In this document: one piece after another, positions 44,376 to 56,534 of the stretch | How positions within the stretch are numbered: the first letter of the stretch is position 1 | Layout: every line of letters starts with the position of its first letter | NCBI GenBank assembly: GCA_014058105.1 | Contig: JACGCM010000178.1 | Coordinates: forward strand, 248,001-312,000 | Length of the DNA stretch: 64,000 nucleotides | Direction of reading: 5' to 3' | Source: Kingdonia uniflora | Lineage: Eukaryota > Streptophyta > Magnoliopsida > Ranunculales > Circaeasteraceae | Made by a program: the position numbers and the translations under genes | The notes under the pieces: generated by a model | What the model was told of the DNA's origin: nothing | The model's database searches: none | The model's input: the letters and a program-made list of their open reading frames with translations, nothing else

Positions 44376-46651
44376 CATACAGAGTAATCCGTAACGATAT
44401 CTTACTAGACATGTAATATCATAGTAGGGAGCACTAGTAGTTTCTTTTCTCACAGAGACTTGATTTACTTTTTGTCAGTATTTTTGATTATATTAGGAAT
44501 AAATTATTTATGTTTGAATAAAGTGCTCGTGGCATACATGAAATTTTCATTTTATTCTAAATAATGATTATTCAAATTTATTGTTTGCAAAGTAGTTAAA
44601 TTATATGTATGATAGTTGATCTACTATATACAACCTGCATATGGATTTATCTGCTTATTGAGCATGACCGATAATCGGATGAGTGGCGACATAGATCTAA
44701 GAAACATTAGTACCACACACTCAATCCTTTTGAGATATGAACATATTTCTTATCTGTAACCTTGTGCATCGGGGATGTCACAAATATCTTTGGTATGGCC
44801 AACCGATAAAATGCACTGAGTGCGTCATACTAGTACTCCTTAATAGTATGATATGGGGTATCTAGTCTATCTTATACACTAGTAAATCCAGCTGGATTTT
44901 ACTGAGTTTAGGGAGATACATGATAATTATTATTACGCCATGACTATCGAAGAAAATGACAGACAAGGTTATGTGTATTCCCTCCATGTCTAAAGGTTAG
45001 GACACGCTATTGGAATGATTTCTAATATACTCCTCAGGGCTCGGATAGTGAGGAGGATTATTCGGATTACATCTCAACTTTCATTAGAAGGAGAGAATAT
45101 CCAGAGAGTATGTGTAACGATTGCTTTTAAGGAAAATCAATTAATTTATCCAAGTATGACCAAGGTGGAGTGGGATCTCTAGCCTTTACTCCAAATGCAT
45201 CTATGGAGACAGATATGGACCTATCCATCCACATTATTTTATAGTCATAATAGATGTATCTTGAAATGTAATGTTAGCACGATGTCTCACTTAAATCATT
45301 ATATTGCAAGCTTCGTTCATGGATTAACTTATCAAAGTCGATCGATGCTACTTAACAGGGATTTGGGAGTATGAATCACAGGCTTTTGATAATTATTTTA
45401 CCGCTAAATAGGATAAATGATTAAGCATCGTGAATACCGCATACCATACCCAACTCAGGATTGGTAGAGAACTTAATCGAGCGACTTAGGATAAATGTTA
45501 TACCACTGTTATTATGATCATAGCTTCTGGCTAGCGTGCGGGATTTACATTTTTTCTCTCGCATGACTAATTAGGGTTCATCCCATAGCAAGTCATCAAA
45601 TTATTTTTTCCCAAAATACGACTAGTAACTGGGCTGGAGCCCGGTGGCGCCCATCAATGAACATTTTAATGTTCCGTACAGGTGTCAATCGTACCACCAC
45701 AATGTATGAAGATGAGACCCTCAATGTTGACCTGGTATTATGTGGGTTATGATTCACATTTATCACTAGATATTTTAAACATATTGGCGACGTATATACT
45801 GAAGGGCTGATAATTGTCACTTTGATGAGAAACTATTCCCATTATTGGCAGGGGATATGACAGTCAATGCTAAGGATATTTCTAAGATTAGTTAGAAAAC
45901 ACCATCGTTGTCTCATTTAGGTACTTTAATATAAGTTAAGTGACAATAAGGTTCAAAGGATTAGAAATCTCTAATCGGTCACAAATAAATTGCCAGACTC
46001 ATTTATAGGCACTATTGAAGTATCGTAAGTGTATGTACCTGCAAGTAATACACCTACACAGTTGAACGTTTTGGTGGAATTAGTACAGCAGCAGAACGTT
46101 TCGGGGGAATTAGTACCGTAAGCGAATTTGAGGCTCGCACTTAGTATTGAATACCATTGGAAGAAAAGATTTTGAGCCAAGGAACTACAGATTAAGGGAT
46201 AAATAGGACAAATGGTGTAATCGGTTCATCGAGGATATAACTATCTATCGAAATGCCAATAGTAGCTACGCGACCAGTTGATACATTATGAGACAAGACT
46301 GGGGTGGTACATATGTATGATAATAAGGAGATCTCGATCTATTAAAAGTCTATAATTGCACAACGTAAAATCGTTCAGTAGATTTATCGACAAGGTATTC
46401 ATATTCGTTATTATGCTTGCTATTAAGGATGAGAATTCATAACTACTTATTGTAAATGACTGTGTGTTGTTTTACATTGGCTAAAGTTGGCTTCTAGAAT
46501 CCAAGCGGAGCTTAGTTTGCTAGCATAATGCGAAATAATACCATTAAGCCTGTCGATTATAAATGTGAATGGTACATAAACATAACTAACTCGGAGATAT
46601 AATTTTTTCAAGGCAAGACTAGTTTCCCAAGAATTCTTTAAGAGATTTGGC
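44376..46651. other. Probable 3' part of the gag-only element; no gene seen
   Basis: Only short frames are present. An acidic word G-S-D-S-E-E-D-Y-S-D appears near 45035-45070, and a 105-codon minus frame (46447-46764) overlaps the CACTA terminus. I recognise no domain and did not find a repeat of the candidate LTR. Confidence 0.35.
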
Positions 46652-46965
46652 ATTACTACAAGAAAAAGGATATTAGCCACGGCAGAATCCGTGGCAAAGA
46701 CATGCTCGTAGATGGGGTGGCTAAAAGTTTGCTGCACTTTTTTCCATGGCAAAATGTCCATCAATTGCCACCGTACTTGCCATGGCTAAATCATTGGAAA
46801 AGCATCTTTTTTGCCACTGTTCTTTTCATAGCAAATGCCAACCTTCTAACAATTATGTTACCTATCAGGGGCAATTAAATCTATGGCAAAAGGATTACCT
46901 TCACGGACAACATGTACCGTGGCAAAAGCCTCCTTATTGTTACAACATAAACCGTGTCAAAAATG
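46652..46965 (+). mobile_element. CACTA-type left terminus (CACTA-2) with subterminal repeats
   Basis: The sequence tactacaagaaaaaggatat matches a CACTA terminus (CACTACAAGAAAAA...) with its first base changed from C to T. It is followed by a 7-bp inverted repeat GCCACGG/CCGTGGC (46676-46696) and several words of the type cc[ag]tggcaaaa at about 46690, 46745, 46780 and 46918, as expected for subterminal repeats. Fragments of two host genes follow. The right terminus is not seen before 64000. Confidence 0.6.
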
Positions 46966-47164
46966 ATTAATTATTAAAAAAAATCAAAATTTTAAATATC
47001 CCTAGCAGCTGCTATAGTTCATTTACAATCATCCACAAAATGAAACCAAAAATCTAAAAATATATAATATTAATAATAAAAGAACATTATATAACTTGTT
47101 TCTTTTCCCCACCTTTTCAATCACCTACATAAGAAAATTGGAAATACAAAAGATAGTTATTCGA

Positions 47165-47660
47165 ACTACTCAATTAAAAGCAAGAAAGATGGAAACCTAC
47201 ACTATTTCGTCAGATATGTAAATCGTTCGTGCTCTATTCTTTTAGCGTGTCACCAATGAATTAGTTGCCATTATGATCCCACATTTCAAGTCTATTGTAT
47301 TCATTGCAGCTGGTATAGATTTACATTCCTTGTCAAATTTAACACGGGAAAGAACTGTGGCTCATGTGGTTCCTAATACATATGGTAACGATTGAGTAGA
47401 AATAGTTATTATTCTGGAGCAAAGAATGCCTGGAAATAGAACATATATACACTATGTCAATATCAAATTCATACCATCGCCAACACTATAATTTGTACCA
47501 TTAGCAACTTGCTTCACAAGACTTGTACCCATATTCTTAACTCAGTCCTTAAATTCAATTCAGTACTCTTTGCAACAACTGTGCCATCCTTTGTCACTTT
47601 GGGTGCACCAAAGCTTTGCTTTAAGGTAATATTACGTCCCTTCAAAAGCATAAACAATGT
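47165..47660 (-). pseudogene. Mitochondrial-type chaperonin CPN60 (HSP60) gene fragment
   Basis: CPN60 folds proteins in mitochondria. On the minus strand the first exon piece (47475 to about 47655) reads [12 protein letters not shown], then V-A-K-S, and after a frame change [10 protein letters not shown]. It ends at a donor within the GDGTT motif. The intron 47373-47474 (102 bp) begins GTATGA and ends TTAG, splitting the Gly codon. The second piece resumes with A-T-V-L-S-R, then C-K-S-I-P-A-A-M-N, D-L-K-C-G-I and S-D-E-I-V (about 47165-47372), with two stops. Because the intron is present, the copy arose from DNA, not from mRNA. The rest of the gene (over 500 codons) is absent. Confidence 0.85.
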
Positions 47661-48518
47661 AACACAACAATCCACATTAGCGCACAAAGCATACTGAAAT
47701 AAATATGCTTAAGACTATATATTTGCAAAACTAAAGTATACCTAAAATAGACATTTATATTATAGACCAGCTTCATACATATACATAACATGAAAAAGAA
47801 TGCATACTGACATACATGTAAAACAAAAGACTAGGGACAATTTAACAATTTAACTAAGTTATCTACACCCACTTGCCATGTTTCTACGGCAGGTAAAGTT
47901 CCACTTAAGAAGCTGGAGTACTACATATCTTTCTAACCTGAATAAAATCAAAACTTCTGCAAGGCTTCCTGCCATTACATACCATATTAGTGTTTTACAC
48001 ATGCTTCAAAAACAAATAATAGGTAAAGAAAATTTAGCACAATACCTCAAGGAAAAAAGATACCATGAACTGTGATATCATAATTTATCTCCTATCCATT
48101 ATAATATTTGAGGCTTGACTTTGTCCTTTGCTAGGATTGTGACATAAAATAACTAGGAGGCACAGTGAATATGTGCAAAAAAAATTACTTTATTTACAAG
48201 ATCTACTAATAAATGAGAGTTGGATGTCCTGAACTAGGACGCAAAAAAATAATAATAAAAAATAAACATGTCAGGGGCTAAATTAAGAGGTCCCCGTAAA
48301 GGTCAACCAACTTTTCTTCAAAAGCTGACGAGACGCCAACAATCTATGATGATCTTTATTTTTTTCTAAGTCAACATCTAAATTGAGCATGGACAAATAT
48401 AAATATTAGACTCTGACCTCAATCAATATAAAATTCATGAAAGCTACTATTTCTTAGGCAGAAAGTGTGTACATATATTAAAAATCTATTAATCAAAATA
48501 AAATTCATGAAACTTAAT

Positions 48519-48818
48519 TTATTTTAGATTGTCTGAACTTTCTACCAAAAGATCTCGTATCTTCTCATTATAAACTTCCAACATGCTTACAAACAACTCT
48601 TATCTTGGAGTAGTGCTTCACTCATTTTTCATTCGGAAAACTTGCTCCAAAGTCTTATAGTTAACTCTTCTATTTTTGTGGGTTCCTCGCATTGTAAAGG
48701 TCTTTCCCATTCCAGTCTGACAATAAGAAAATATGTAAACATTGAACTCGTCCAAGACTGAAGTAACAGCAGGTGAAGTCTTTGCACAAACAGCCTCTGC
48801 ATTTTTTGAGAGTTCATG
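48519..48818 (-). pseudogene. Kinesin-14 motor-domain exon fragment
   Basis: On the minus strand an exon-like stretch starts after a TTATAG acceptor at 48819 and encodes part of a minus-end-directed kinesin motor: A-K-T-S-P-A-V-T-S-V-L-D, I-F-S-Y, the P-loop C-Q-T-G-M-G-K-T-F-T-M (GQTGTGKT is usual), V-N-Y-K-T-L-E-Q-V-F, and after two stops V-S-M-L-E-V-Y-N-E-K-I-R-D-L-L-V. The continuous V-N-Y-[RK]-T-L-E and M-L-E-V-Y-N-E patterns are typical of plant KIN-14 proteins. No further motor exons were recognised nearby. It lies in the same direction as the CPN60 fragment. Confidence 0.85.
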
Positions 48819-50106
48819 CTATAAGAATAGATAGTTTACAAATGGACAAGTAATACAACTGTTAAGAGAATGCACATGGACAAGTAACAACAGGTGAAGT
48901 CTACAAAATATATGTGGAGAGTGGGAAAATTATATTTCAATACCTTTTACACATATAGAGAAAAAAAGCACTCTTAAGCTATTATAGTTAATAATAGTAT
49001 GGAGGAATCTGAATATCAGATTAGCTCTGGATATAACTTGAATTGCATTCTTTACATTCTTGTGGCTGAATTTAACCTAATTGACACCATAAATTCAAAC
49101 ATCAAATCATATAGGCTATTCCAGATTAATTATGAATTAAATACTTGAAAATACTATTCATGATGCACGAATACATATAGGGTTGGATTAACAGATTAAC
49201 ATACCTTGAATTTGGAAAGATGAGTACAAATTTCCACAAATTTGTAACAACCTGAAAGAAATATTCAATGAGAATGCCGAATTTAAGATGAACTGATAAT
49301 AGAAAGGAATCACTGAGATAGATTGATTTATTCTAATAATATGCATCGCTTGTAGATGCTCTTCTAATAATATGTACCACTTCTAATAATATGTGTCACA
49401 AAGTATATAATCTCAAATGGTTTTTGCACATCTCAAAAGGTGCTTTGGAAATTCCTTATGAGCTGATTTGGATGTGACCAACTGCCACAAGTTTAGGACT
49501 GAGAAAACTATTCGCACGGGTATGAAGGATACATTATTTTGCGCATTAGAGATAATAATTTAGGTATAATAGATATGATTGTAAACAGTGGAAACATACT
49601 CACATGTTTGTTGGGTCTATGTTAACAAAAGAGTAGGCTGCGACAAGACCTGAATATGAGTAACCTTAACCTGCAGAACCTATACCTAAATATGAACAAT
49701 AGAGTAAAACCAATGCAGTATCATCACATGAGCCACTCCCATCCCCACATTACATGACAAGCAGATATCGAAACCACTATCAAAATGAAGAATCATATTA
49801 ACACATATTATTGCATTGCCCCACTTTGGTAATGTGTAACTAATGTTTTTTGTTTTCTGCCTATTTCTATAACATATTCATGGAGAACTATACTTTAATG
49901 AAGCAGGGCACCTAGCAGATATGTTAATGATATTTGGACCACCATAGTATTTTCTATATGCAACAACTTGTGGAAATCAAGAAATAAATAGATATATGAA
50001 GAAACACCATCTGTAGATTTAAAGGTCAGCAACATTGCGCAGTACCATGGCAGATTTAAAGGTCATAATAAAGGCTTTAAATGCAGGATGCAAATAAAGA
50101 AAAACA
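48819..50106. other. Unassigned DNA between the kinesin fragment and Tat-2
   Basis: No gene was recognised. Small exon-like pieces with splice-like borders occur on the minus strand (for example 49207-49253, preceded by TTTCAG and followed by GTATG). They may be remnants of a captured gene, but the peptides are too short to name. Confidence 0.35.
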
Positions 50107-50111
50107 CCATC

Positions 50112-50839
50112 TGTAGTAGTCTACTCGCAGCCTGCTTCCCTAGTCAAATACTCAAAGGCTATTTCGAGCCCTACTCGAATGTCTCGAGGCCCATCCAATC
50201 CTTAAACAAGCCTCCCAATGATTATCCAAAGACGTAGCCTCGAAGACGAACTCCACATCGCATCAGAAACACTTCGACCATATTCGTACAAGGTCGAAGT
50301 ATGACAGGACAGACAGCCAGCCCATGAGACAAGACGGCGGCGTTGTTGATCCTTGCAGCTATAATGACAAACCCAACCACTGCTACAGTGTCAAAGTACA
50401 GAAACAGACTCAACAACTGTTATAGTTACAGTTCTGACATTTTCGGCGTCCATACCCACTCAAGGATACCCGCCCGATATCCGGATGGTACCCTTGTAAT
50501 GTGACCTAACCTTTGTGTCTCAGCCCTTCCTATGTTCTATAAATAGGAGAGATGGGGAACCAAGGAGTGGTTACAAAATCTCTTCCTTGAGCCCTTATAA
50601 TTTGCCTTCAATCACCTTGTAAAATTGCGTACTCAAACCTTCGACTACTAGACAGAAATATAAATACTCTTAAAAATCCTCATCAAAGGTCATGGGGAGT
50701 CACATTCTAGGCCTCCACACAAGTATATTGTCAGTAGATTAATTAATCTATAGGTTATATGCTTGATTTCCCTCTGATAAAGGATTAACTCCGTGGTGTA
50801 AGAGCCGACTTCCCCTTCTTAAGAAGTTAGGCCTCTACA
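50112..50839 (+). repeat. 5' LTR of Tat-2
   Basis: It starts TGTAGTAGTCTACTCGCAGC and ends TTAGGCCTCTACA. A TATA box, TATAAATA, lies at 50538-50545. Minus-strand frames inside it are not genes. Confidence 0.95.
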
Positions 50840-50857
50840 TTTGGCACCGTCTGTGGC
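50840..50857 (+). other. Primer-binding site of Tat-2
   Basis: TTTGGCACCGTCTGTGGC follows the LTR without a gap. The same site, more decayed, is next to the Tat-1 LTR. I did not assign the primer tRNA. Confidence 0.7.
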
Positions 50858-50924
50858 TCCCTCCCAACCACTCTCCCTTTCTTATTCCCCTCCCTTTGTT
50901 CTCAACTTTAACAGATTATTCTCA

Positions 50925-52438
50925 ATGAAACCCACAGTCCATTCCAGTTCTACCTATGCCGGCAACTCCGTCGACGGATTGGCCGCCCAAATAGCCTTAC
51001 TTTCTCAACAATTTGCCCAAGCCATGAAACGCCACCATGCACAATTTCACCAGGAACGTAAAAAATATCGACAGTAATTTGAAGCAGAATGGCATCACCG
51101 TCTAGACGATGCCGACAGGCAAAACTGGGTAATTAACGAGTTATGCAACACCATCCGAAAGTTGCAGAGACTACAGCCTCTGGAACCTGCTCGACCATCC
51201 CAAGCACCAGACCCGTCGCACGTGTCTGTCCGCACCCGTCTGGGGTTCCTACTAAATCTCGAAATACCCCCAGTCCATATCACTACCAAGGGTGCTCCCC
51301 ACACTATTCCCCCTACTAGCTCTATCCTTCTCATCATTCACCCCATAGAAGATTCCTCTGACTCCACCCTTCCCTCCACCAGACACCCTAAATGCCGCCC
51401 TGCACGAAAGCATTTCAGGGAGCGTAGTGCATAAAACATTCCACACACTCAGCCTCATCATCCTTAAACCCTTCGATCACCCCCTCATCCTGCCTATGCT
51501 GTACAGTAGGATTTGACTACAAAATCCAACCTGTTATCCGCGTCAGTACAAGCCTGACACCAAGCTCATGGAGTCGATTGAATAATCCCCTCTACCCTAA
51601 ACTTCTCGCCATCAAGATACCTCCAAATTTCCTTGCTCCCAAACTCAGCAAATACTGCAACACAGACCCTCAATCCCACATTCTCGAATTCAAAAATGCT
51701 ATGGGCCTCTACTCCACAACTGACCTCCTGATGTGTCAGTTTTTTCCTACCAACCTCACCAACAACCCCCTTCGATGGTATCACAATCGCCTTAATGGCT
51801 CGATCCGGAACTTTGAGCAACTGTCACAGCTTTTCATCACCCAGTTTTCCTTCAACAAAGACAGAGAGGTCAGAGCCGATGCCCTCTTCAATTTAAGGAA
51901 ATCTAATAATGATACCCTGGAAGCCTTTACCAAGAAATTCCTCGATTAGTCACAGAAATTTGAGAACCTTGATTGCTCGAATATTGTACTCGCGTACTCA
52001 AATGCTTTACCAGATCACAACCGTGTTAAAGAGTGCCCGGTCCTTCATAATCCTTAAACCCTCGTGGAGATGCTCTCAAAGGTCAATGGTTATACCGACC
52101 TTGAGCGCCTCTACGAATCTCATAAATAATGGCAACCTTCAACCACCAACTTCAATTAACCTCGACAAGGCCCACCTTCTACCCTCACACCCCCGATCGC
52201 TCCTATCTCACAGGAGACTGAGAACCGCAAATGCTCTCAACACAACAACAACGCCGAAGCTCACAGAAAGAGACTGAAGCTGGTCCAACCCACGCTTACT
52301 GCTCCTCTCAGTACCCTTCTACCACATATACAGGCAGGCCCCATCTGGCGTATTCCTTTCCCCATCGAAGTCAAACCTGGCGAACCTTGCTATGCTAATC
52401 ACAAGTGTAAATGTCACCACACCAACAAATTTTTTACC
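50925..52438 (+). pseudogene. Tat-2 gag
   Basis: The likely start is the ATG at 50925, since the open frame from 50841 begins inside the primer site. The N-terminal part is basic and glutamine-rich (M-K-P-T-V-H, A-Q-I-A-L-L-S-Q-Q-F-A-Q), with a stop at 51077 where a Gln codon fits. A proline-rich spacer follows. The capsid domain (51578-51949) has L-M-C-Q-F-F-P, W-Y-H-N-R-L and L-E-A-F-T-K-K-F. After a stop, L-S-K-V-N-G-Y and a Cys/His stretch (C-Y-A-N-H-K-C-K-C-H-H) precede E-I-I-L-K-A-G-R-L-H-Q-Y, which leads into the protease frame. Confidence 0.8.
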
Positions 52439-53128
52439 TTGCAGTGCTCCCCCGAGATCATCCTCAAAGCAGGTCGTCTACACCAATATGTTGCCGACCT
52501 TCCTAGCTACCTTGATGGGTCATACCTCAAACCTCAATCCACCCCTGTTGTCGACCCAGCTGAGGTGCACATCAACCGTATACAATTTAATGAAGTCAAT
52601 AACATCGACAGTGACCATTCTAAAAGTAAATGCAAGCGTGTCGAAGAATGTTACAAACTCACTTACCAGGAGAAGCTGCCCGCCCTCCTGTCAGGATCAA
52701 ACCTTTTCCCTCAACCCGAAGGTATCTCTTTCATCGACTGCGATACATCACACGTTTGTTTTCCCCATTCCGATCTCTTAGTCATCATGATTAAGATCGA
52801 ACACGTTGTCCTCCACACCATCCTCATCGATACAGGGAGTGCAGCCGATGTTCTTTTCTTCCAAACTGCTCAAACCATGAAGAAAACTGACCTCATCACT
52901 GCTACAAATGTCAAACTCAAAGTTTTTAATAGGGCCATAGAAGTTGTTGTTGGTCGAATCAGCCTCCCAGTTACCACTGGCACAGTCACACTCCAAACCA
53001 GCTTTCTTGTCATCAATAAGAAGTCTGAATATCTTGGTATCCTTGGGCGCGATTGGCTCTATGCCATTCGTGCCATACCTTCAACCTATAATCAAACCCT
53101 TTGTTTTACCACCCCCTTGGGTACTTAG
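52439..53128 (+). CDS. Tat-2 gag end and aspartic protease
   Basis: This 229-codon frame is the longest intact piece of the element. It starts in the gag tail (L-K-A-G-R-L-H-Q-Y-V-A-D-L-P). The protease, which cleaves the polyprotein, has the active-site motif I-D-T-G-S-A-A-D-V-L-F near 52826-52858 and the conserved C-terminal L-G-I-L-G-R-D-W-L-Y at about 53032-53061. The frame ends at 53126-53128 before RT. It is not a separate gene in the living element but part of the gag-pol reading frame, and nothing shows that this copy is expressed. Confidence 0.85.
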   Translation: MQCSPEIILKAGRLHQYVADLPSYLDGSYLKPQSTPVVDPAEVHINRIQFNEVNNIDSDHSKSKCKRVEECYKLTYQEKLPALLSGSNLFPQPEGISFIDCDTSHVCFPHSDLLVIMIKIEHVVLHTILIDTGSAADVLFFQTAQTMKKTDLITATNVKLKVFNRAIEVVVGRISLPVTTGTVTLQTSFLVINKKSEYLGILGRDWLYAIRAIPSTYNQTLCFTTPLGT

Positions 53129-54780
53129 AATTCAAAAGGTTCTAAATGCCTCGCCCGTTCATGCGAGCATCTAGAGATCGATCAGACCCGGAGGCTCGTC
53201 AGTCGCCCATAGTAATCATTATCCCACTCTATCCCCACACCTTCGACAGATATCACCTCACCCATCAAACCTACAGTCTATATCGAACTCGACGGTCCTG
53301 GTCGAGGTACATTTATTAGAGCTTTTTTAGACGCGGCAGAATTCCTTGAGCTCTCAGACTTCCTTCGAGCAAACAAAGACATATTTACATGGACGTTCCA
53401 GGGGATGTCCGGTGTCGACCCCAGATTGGCATGCCACCGCCTCGATCTCATTCTCCATTCCACAGCAGTTAAACAGAAGAAGCGTACTTTGGCACCTCGA
53501 CTTCGAGAAGAAGTATACCTCGAAGTAGACAAAGACATAGCCGCGGGTTTCATCAGAGATGTAAAGTATGCTGACTTGATATCAAACATTGTTGCAATTC
53601 CCAAAAAGAACAGCAAGATCAGGATTTGTGTTGACATCACAGACCTCAGCAAGCATACACCGAAGGATGGCTTCCCCCTCCTGATCATATCAGTACTCCT
53701 TGAAGCCACTGCTGGACATGAGCGTCTGTCTATGATGGACGCAGCTTCGGGTTACAATCAGGTACCTCTCCTCCCCAAAGATCAACTTAAAAATTATTTC
53801 ATTACTGAACAACGCCTTTACTATTTTAACGTCATGCTCTTCGGCCTTAAAAATGTAGGTGCGACCTATCAACGCCTTGTCACAGCCATGTTTAAACCCT
53901 GTTTGGCAAGCCGGTCAAAGTTTACATTGACAACATCTTGTGCAAGAACCACCAAAAACAGACCCATATCCAAGACCTAACTGAAGTCTTTTCGATACTT
54001 AGAACATACAATATGAAACTCAACCAAGAGAAATACCAATTTGGTGTTTCATCTAGTAAATTTTTAGGCCACCTTATCAGCAAAAGAGGTATCGAGATCG
54101 ACCCAACCCATATCCGGGCCCTTGTCGACATGACTTCGCCCCGAACAAATAAAGATATCCAAAATGTGGCCAGTAAAATAGCGGCCCTTAACCGTTTCAT
54201 TTTCAAATCCTCAGACCATTGTGCTTGGCTCTTCTATCTCTTACGCGGCCAAGGCGTACACAAAGCAAAAAAAGAAAAACAACCCTGAGATTAACTAGAT
54301 ACCTGAATATGAACAGGCCTTCCTTGAACTCATAACTTACCTTGGTTGACCACCTATTATCAGCACCCCCATCGAAGGCGATACACTCTCTTTATATCTC
54401 GCTGTTACAGACACCTCCATCAGTTCAGTGCTCATTCAACTCGAGTCAAACATCGAAAAACCTACATATTTTATTAGCAAAACTCTAACACCTATAGAAA
54501 CTCGATTTTCGAAACTTGAGCGTTTGCTCCTCACCCTCGTCTACTCGTCCCGCAAACTCAAACCATATTTTTAAGCTCACCCCATCCGTGTTATAAGAAG
54601 TTATCCCCTTCGAGAAGTACTCAGCAAGAAAGAAAAATACAGAGGAGTAGAACAGTGGTCTGTTTATCTTGGTGAACCTGACATCACATTCGAGAAGCAA
54701 ATTTCCCAAAAAGCTCAAGCAGTAGCAGATTTTATCGCTGACTTCCAATCAAAGATGTTGATTGGGAGGAACATGAAGAT
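53129..54780 (+). pseudogene. Tat-2 reverse transcriptase and RNase H
   Basis: RT starts near 53360 with D-I-F-T-W-T-F-Q-G-M-S-G-V-D-P. The frame 53405-53980 has R-I-C-V-D-I-T-D-L, then motif A M-M-D-A-A-S-G-Y-N-Q and L-F-G-L-K-N-V-G-A-T-Y-Q. A shift near 53915 leads to the frame 53938-54288 with motif C reading Y-I-D-N in place of the usual Y-V-D-D, then F-L-G-H-L-I-S-K-R-G-I. RNase H follows (L-Y-L-A-V-T-D-T-S-I-S, then R-F-S-K-L-E-R-L-L-L-T-L-V) with stops at about 54347 and 54572, each one transition away from CGA or CAA. The lost second aspartate of motif C alone would inactivate the RT. Confidence 0.9.
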
Positions 54781-55370
54781 GACCTCACAAAAGATCAGCC
54801 CAAAGTAACAGATCCATGGAACCCTAATATAGGATGGCATTTCTTCACAGATGGATCCGCTGGGCCTAACTATTCTGGGATTGGTATAGTCCTGGTCACA
54901 CCTACCAATGATCGAATAGAAAAGGCACTCAAATTAAACTTCGAATATTTCAATAACGAAGTTGGTCATCCCCAAACTTGCAGTTTTCACAGATTCCCAA
55001 CTTGTCCAAAAGCATTACACAGGCAAATATCAAGCAAACAGTAGCATGGCCGAATATGTTCTTTTCGTTCGATAGCGCATGGACCGTTTTCTTGAAAAAT
55101 CTACTATCACTCATTACCCTCGAGGAGAAAACCGACACGCAAATTCCCTTGTCTACATAGCAGCTCTGTTAGGTCAATCAGAATCCTAAACCCTCCATAT
55201 CAAAGTACTCGAATGCCCAAGTATCGACCAGATGGAAGTTAATGCCATCAATACTGGGGGCAAGAGTCTCGATCCAGATGAATGGAAAATACCATTCCTC
55301 CATTACTTCAACAAGGCCACCCTCCCAGATGATCCCAAAGCCAAAAGATCATTATAAGAGAACTGTCGCG
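54781..55370 (+). pseudogene. Tat-2 second (archaeal-type) RNase H domain
   Basis: W-H-F-F-T-D-G-S-A-G-P-N-Y-S-G-I-G-I-V-L (from about 54837) and K-L-N-F-E-Y-F-N-N-E (about 54932-54961) are the hallmark of the extra RNase H found in Tat-lineage elements. A shift follows. Pieces such as F-L-K-N-L-L-S, H-Y-P-R-G-E-N and N-S-L-V continue to the start of integrase. The extra RNase H supports the Tat assignment over other gypsy lineages. Confidence 0.75.
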
Positions 55371-56534
55371 GATACACCATCCACAAACACGAATTACATC
55401 GCAAATCACCAAATGACGTCCTCCTTAGATGCATCCTTCAAACTGAAGCCTCTAAAAATCCTAGCCAAACTCCATGAAGATACCTGCGGCGCTCATACTG
55501 CTGGTCGATTTATGGCTCTTTGAGCCGTTTCCCATGGTTTATTCTAGCCCAACATGAAAAAATAAGCAGAAGAGTATGCCAAACACTGTGACAAATTCCA
55601 ATGCCACACCCATGACATCCACACCCCATCACAAGACCTCAATTTCAGTCAAGTCTCTTGGCCATTAAAAATATGGGCTATCGATCTCATCGGTCCCTTC
55701 CCTAAAGCTTTGGGTAGCCGAGAAAATATCCTTGTTGCAGCAGATTATTTTACCAAATGTGTCGAAGCCATTCCTTTATGCCAAACTAGAGAAGAAGAAG
55801 TCATCAAATTTCTATGGGAAAACATCATTACACATTACGGATGCTCTCATATGATTCAATACGTCAATGGCCCCCAGTTCGTCTATAGCAAAGTCAGAAA
55901 TTTCCTCAAGAAACACAGCATCATCCTCTCCCCCTCAACACATTACTACCCCCAAGGCAATGGTCAAGTAGTCGACGGTCTCAAGATACAAGTAAACGCA
56001 AAGAAAGGTCGATGGGTTTAGGAGTTAAAACATGTCCTCTGGGCCTATCAAACAACACCAAAAAAATCCACAGGCTTCACCCCTTTCCTTCTGGCCTATG
56101 GTACTGAAGCAGTGCTCCCTACTCAATATGAAGTACCCACATGAGATCCCAACCTCCCAGACGAAGGCAATGAGTTTGAACTCAGATGTGACATGTTATG
56201 GATCGACGAAACAAGAGACCGAGCTATCGCCAACCTCGGTCATTACCATACATCACTTCAGAAGTCATACAACAAGAGAGTTCGACCACAAAGTTTCAAC
56301 ATTGAAGATCTCGTACTACGACGTGCCACTCAATCTTCAAAGCCTCCAAATGCAGGAAAGTTAGCCAAATCCTGGGAAGGACCTTGCGTCGTTTACGATA
56401 AAACTGATAAAGGTTCATACTACCAAATGAAAGAAAATGAATTGCCTCTACCACATCCAATGAACGCAATGCAGCTATTTTCATACAATAGGCCACGGCC
56501 TCCACCTTGTACACCCGATAAAAATATAGAATAA
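55371..56534 (+). pseudogene. Tat-2 integrase
   Basis: The N-terminal zinc-binding region includes H-E-D-T-C-G-A-H (about 55475) and C-D-K-F-Q-C-H (about 55590). The core (55710-56021) has D in W-A-I-D-L-I-G-P-F (about 55675), but the second catalytic position, D-N-G-P-Q-F in relatives, reads V-N-G-P-Q-F. The glutamate of G-Q-A-E appears as V (G-Q-V-V-D). The C-terminal part (56193-56534) includes V-L-R-R-A, L-A-K-S-W-E-G-P and ends N-I-E-stop. Two of three catalytic residues are lost, plus stops at about 55521, 56019 and 56144. Confidence 0.85.

Noticed and set aside
46447..46764. 105-codon minus-strand frame
   Set aside because: It crosses the CACTA-2 terminus and has no recognisable domain or coding bias.
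50222..50416. Minus-strand frame, repeated at 62452-62688
   Set aside because: Both lie inside the two Tat-2 LTRs and are the same non-coding sequence.
50841..50924. Upstream extension of the Tat-2 gag frame
   Set aside because: It begins inside the primer-binding site without an ATG; the first in-frame ATG is at 50925.
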